This document shows positions 62,744 to 64,000 of a stretch of 64,000 nucleotides of DNA, piece after piece. Within the stretch, counting starts at the first letter, position 1; every line of letters starts with the position of its first letter. Source of the DNA: Carpediemonas membranifera (Eukaryota; Fornicata). Made by a program: the position numbers and the translations under genes. The stretch spans positions 124,001-188,000 of the forward strand of contig JAHDYR010000011.1 of the NCBI GenBank assembly GCA_019828565.1, given 5' to 3'. Under the pieces are notes generated by a model that saw only the letters and a list, made by a program, of their open reading frames with translations, was not told the DNA's origin and did not search any database.

Positions 62744-64000
62744 ATGGACGCCGAAAAGTTAGAACGGCTTCGGCAGCAGAAGAAGGCTATAATGAGTGAG
62801 AGACAATCGTCTGCCGACAAATTCTCATCGCTTATGGACCGTAAGGACAAGCTGGCCGCTTTCAAGGCCTCTCGCACACAGGGCTCCCCGAAGACAGCTA
62901 ATCCAGCGAAGAAGATCTCTTCTAAGCCCCCGACACCACGTGCCTCGAGCGTTACTTCCGTCAAGGCAGCCGCCCAGGAAATGCCCCAACGCCAAGCGTC
63001 CCCAGCTGCGCTCAAGCCCTCGCCTAAGGTACCTACCCCCACCAACCGTCCCGCCCCAGTCTCTACAAGCGACCCAATCCTTCTTGACGAGGGCAACGCG
63101 AGATTCCAGTCTCAGATCCAGGACATGCGGGCCAAGCTGGAAGAGGAGAAGCGCCAGTTCGAGGCGTACGTCAAAGAGGCCGCCGATAACCGCATCAAGG
63201 AGGAAATTGATCACATCGAAGCCCGCGAGCTCGCCCGCCGCAGGGAAGACGAGGAAGCGCGCGAGGAGTTTGAGAAGGACCTCCGCGATCGCCACGAGGC
63301 TCTCAAGGCCAAGTACATCGCCCAGCTCGAAGAGGATAAGCGTGCAGTGAAGCTCGACTATGACAGACGCATGCTTGAGAAGGACCAAGAGATCCTGACA
63401 ATCAAGCGAAACGCCCAGAGCGAGGCCGAGAAGGCCGTGGCTGACCGCGAGGCTGAGCTACAGGAGCTGGAGTCTAACCTCCGCAACGAGATCGACGCAG
63501 AGAGGGTCAGACTGACCGAGAAGGAGAACGACATGCGCACGAAGCTCAAGGCCGACCTTAACGCCATGAGCAGCCGCGTCCACGCAGACTACGTCGGCCA
63601 GATGGAGCGTCTCCGCGAAGAGCTCAAGAGAGAGCGCGAGGCGATGGCTGAGGAACAAGACGAGGTCATCCAGAGGTACGAGCAGATGCGGCTCGAGGCA
63701 CTGCGCCAGGCCGACTTTAAGCGGAAGAAGTACGAGGCCAAGGTGCGCCAGGAGGCCACAGCTCAGATCGAAAAGGCAGACACCAAGCGCATGGAGTACG
63801 AGGCTCAGATCAGGGCCGAGGCGAACGAGGAGATCGAGAAGCTGCGCACAGCGAACGAACAGGCCCTCGCTCAGGCCCGTAAGAAGGTGATCGCCCAGTT
63901 TGAGGCCAAGCGCGAGACTATCCGCAAGGAGGCTGACCAGCGCATTCTCATGGCCGAGGCAGACGCCGACGCCCGAGTCAAGGCGGCCGAGGAGAAGGCT
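62744..64000 (+). CDS. Coiled-coil protein, 3' end outside window
   Basis: ATG 62744 (MDAEKLERLRQQKKAIM); 419 codons stay open to the edge. Residues 1-110 are Ser/Pro/Lys-rich and probably disordered. From about 115 on there is a continuous charged coiled coil (QIQDMRAKLEEEKRQFEAYV, AEKAVADREAELQELESNL). No head domain. It resembles cytoskeletal, basal-body or SMC-like coils; function unknown. Long open frames on the opposite strand here are shadows of its codon bias. Confidence 0.7.
   Translation, partial: MDAEKLERLRQQKKAIMSERQSSADKFSSLMDRKDKLAAFKASRTQGSPKTANPAKKISSKPPTPRASSVTSVKAAAQEMPQRQASPAALKPSPKVPTPTNRPAPVSTSDPILLDEGNARFQSQIQDMRAKLEEEKRQFEAYVKEAADNRIKEEIDHIEARELARRREDEEAREEFEKDLRDRHEALKAKYIAQLEEDKRAVKLDYDRRMLEKDQEILTIKRNAQSEAEKAVADREAELQELESNLRNEIDAERVRLTEKENDMRTKLKADLNAMSSRVHADYVGQMERLREELKREREAMAEEQDEVIQRYEQMRLEALRQADFKRKKYEAKVRQEATAQIEKADTKRMEYEAQIRAEANEEIEKLRTANEQALAQARKKVIAQFEAKRETIRKEADQRILMAEADADARVKAAEEKA

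Overview
The window is nuclear DNA of a protist. The best guess is a free-living anaerobic flagellate of the metamonad/fornicate type (Carpediemonas- or Kipferlia-like); this is inference. The reasons are: compact, closely spaced genes on both strands; eukaryotic families (beta-tubulin, RanBP1, a GARP/EARP tether subunit, a PIAS-type SUMO ligase, an MST-type kinase, Nop9); a fused NfnAB-type flavin and iron-sulfur enzyme typical of anaerobes; and very short introns whose branch-like motif is fused to the 3' splice site (CTAACACAG, CTCACACAG), as described for Giardia. The standard code seems to be used.

Layout. 1-18136 is a transposon-rich, GC-rich block. A complete 11.2 kb non-LTR retrotransposon (minus strand, 188-11423) sits inside the gag-protease region of a Ty3-like element. 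The 15-bp target-site duplication is at 173-187 and 11424-11438, and the interrupted gag-protease frame reads across it. The LINE has ORF1a, ORF1b with a Maelstrom-like (DnaQ-H) domain, ORF2 (APE endonuclease, reverse transcriptase, C-terminal zinc knuckle) and a (CTTT)n tail. Behind the gag lies an unrelated truncated reverse transcriptase (12473-13868, minus). Next comes a 5'-truncated plus-strand relative of the LINE (about 13863-18136) with a homologous 3' UTR and tail.

18186-27041 holds two secreted/membrane beta-propeller-like genes, a multi-exon gene of unknown function, and an RCC1-like gene beside a decayed paralogue that shares a 444-bp block. 27286-54691 is ordinary gene-dense host DNA: SPX-DASS transporter, TPR protein, Nop9, PIAS ligase, MST kinase, LRR protein, a 1212-residue coiled-coil protein, BPI-like protein, beta-tubulin, RanBP1, Vps54/Vps50-like protein and hemolysin III/PAQR. 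After a poor region (54.7-56.6 kb) come NfnAB, a UPF0193-like gene, several small genes and a coiled-coil gene that runs off the right edge.

Many reading frames, in host genes and transposons alike, are broken by 1-2 nt shifts, several at homopolymers. Residual sequence errors are therefore a real alternative to decay. Four introns of 31-32 nt share the signature GT[T/A]CGT...CT[A/C]ACA[C/T]AG; one 38-nt intron starts GTATGT.
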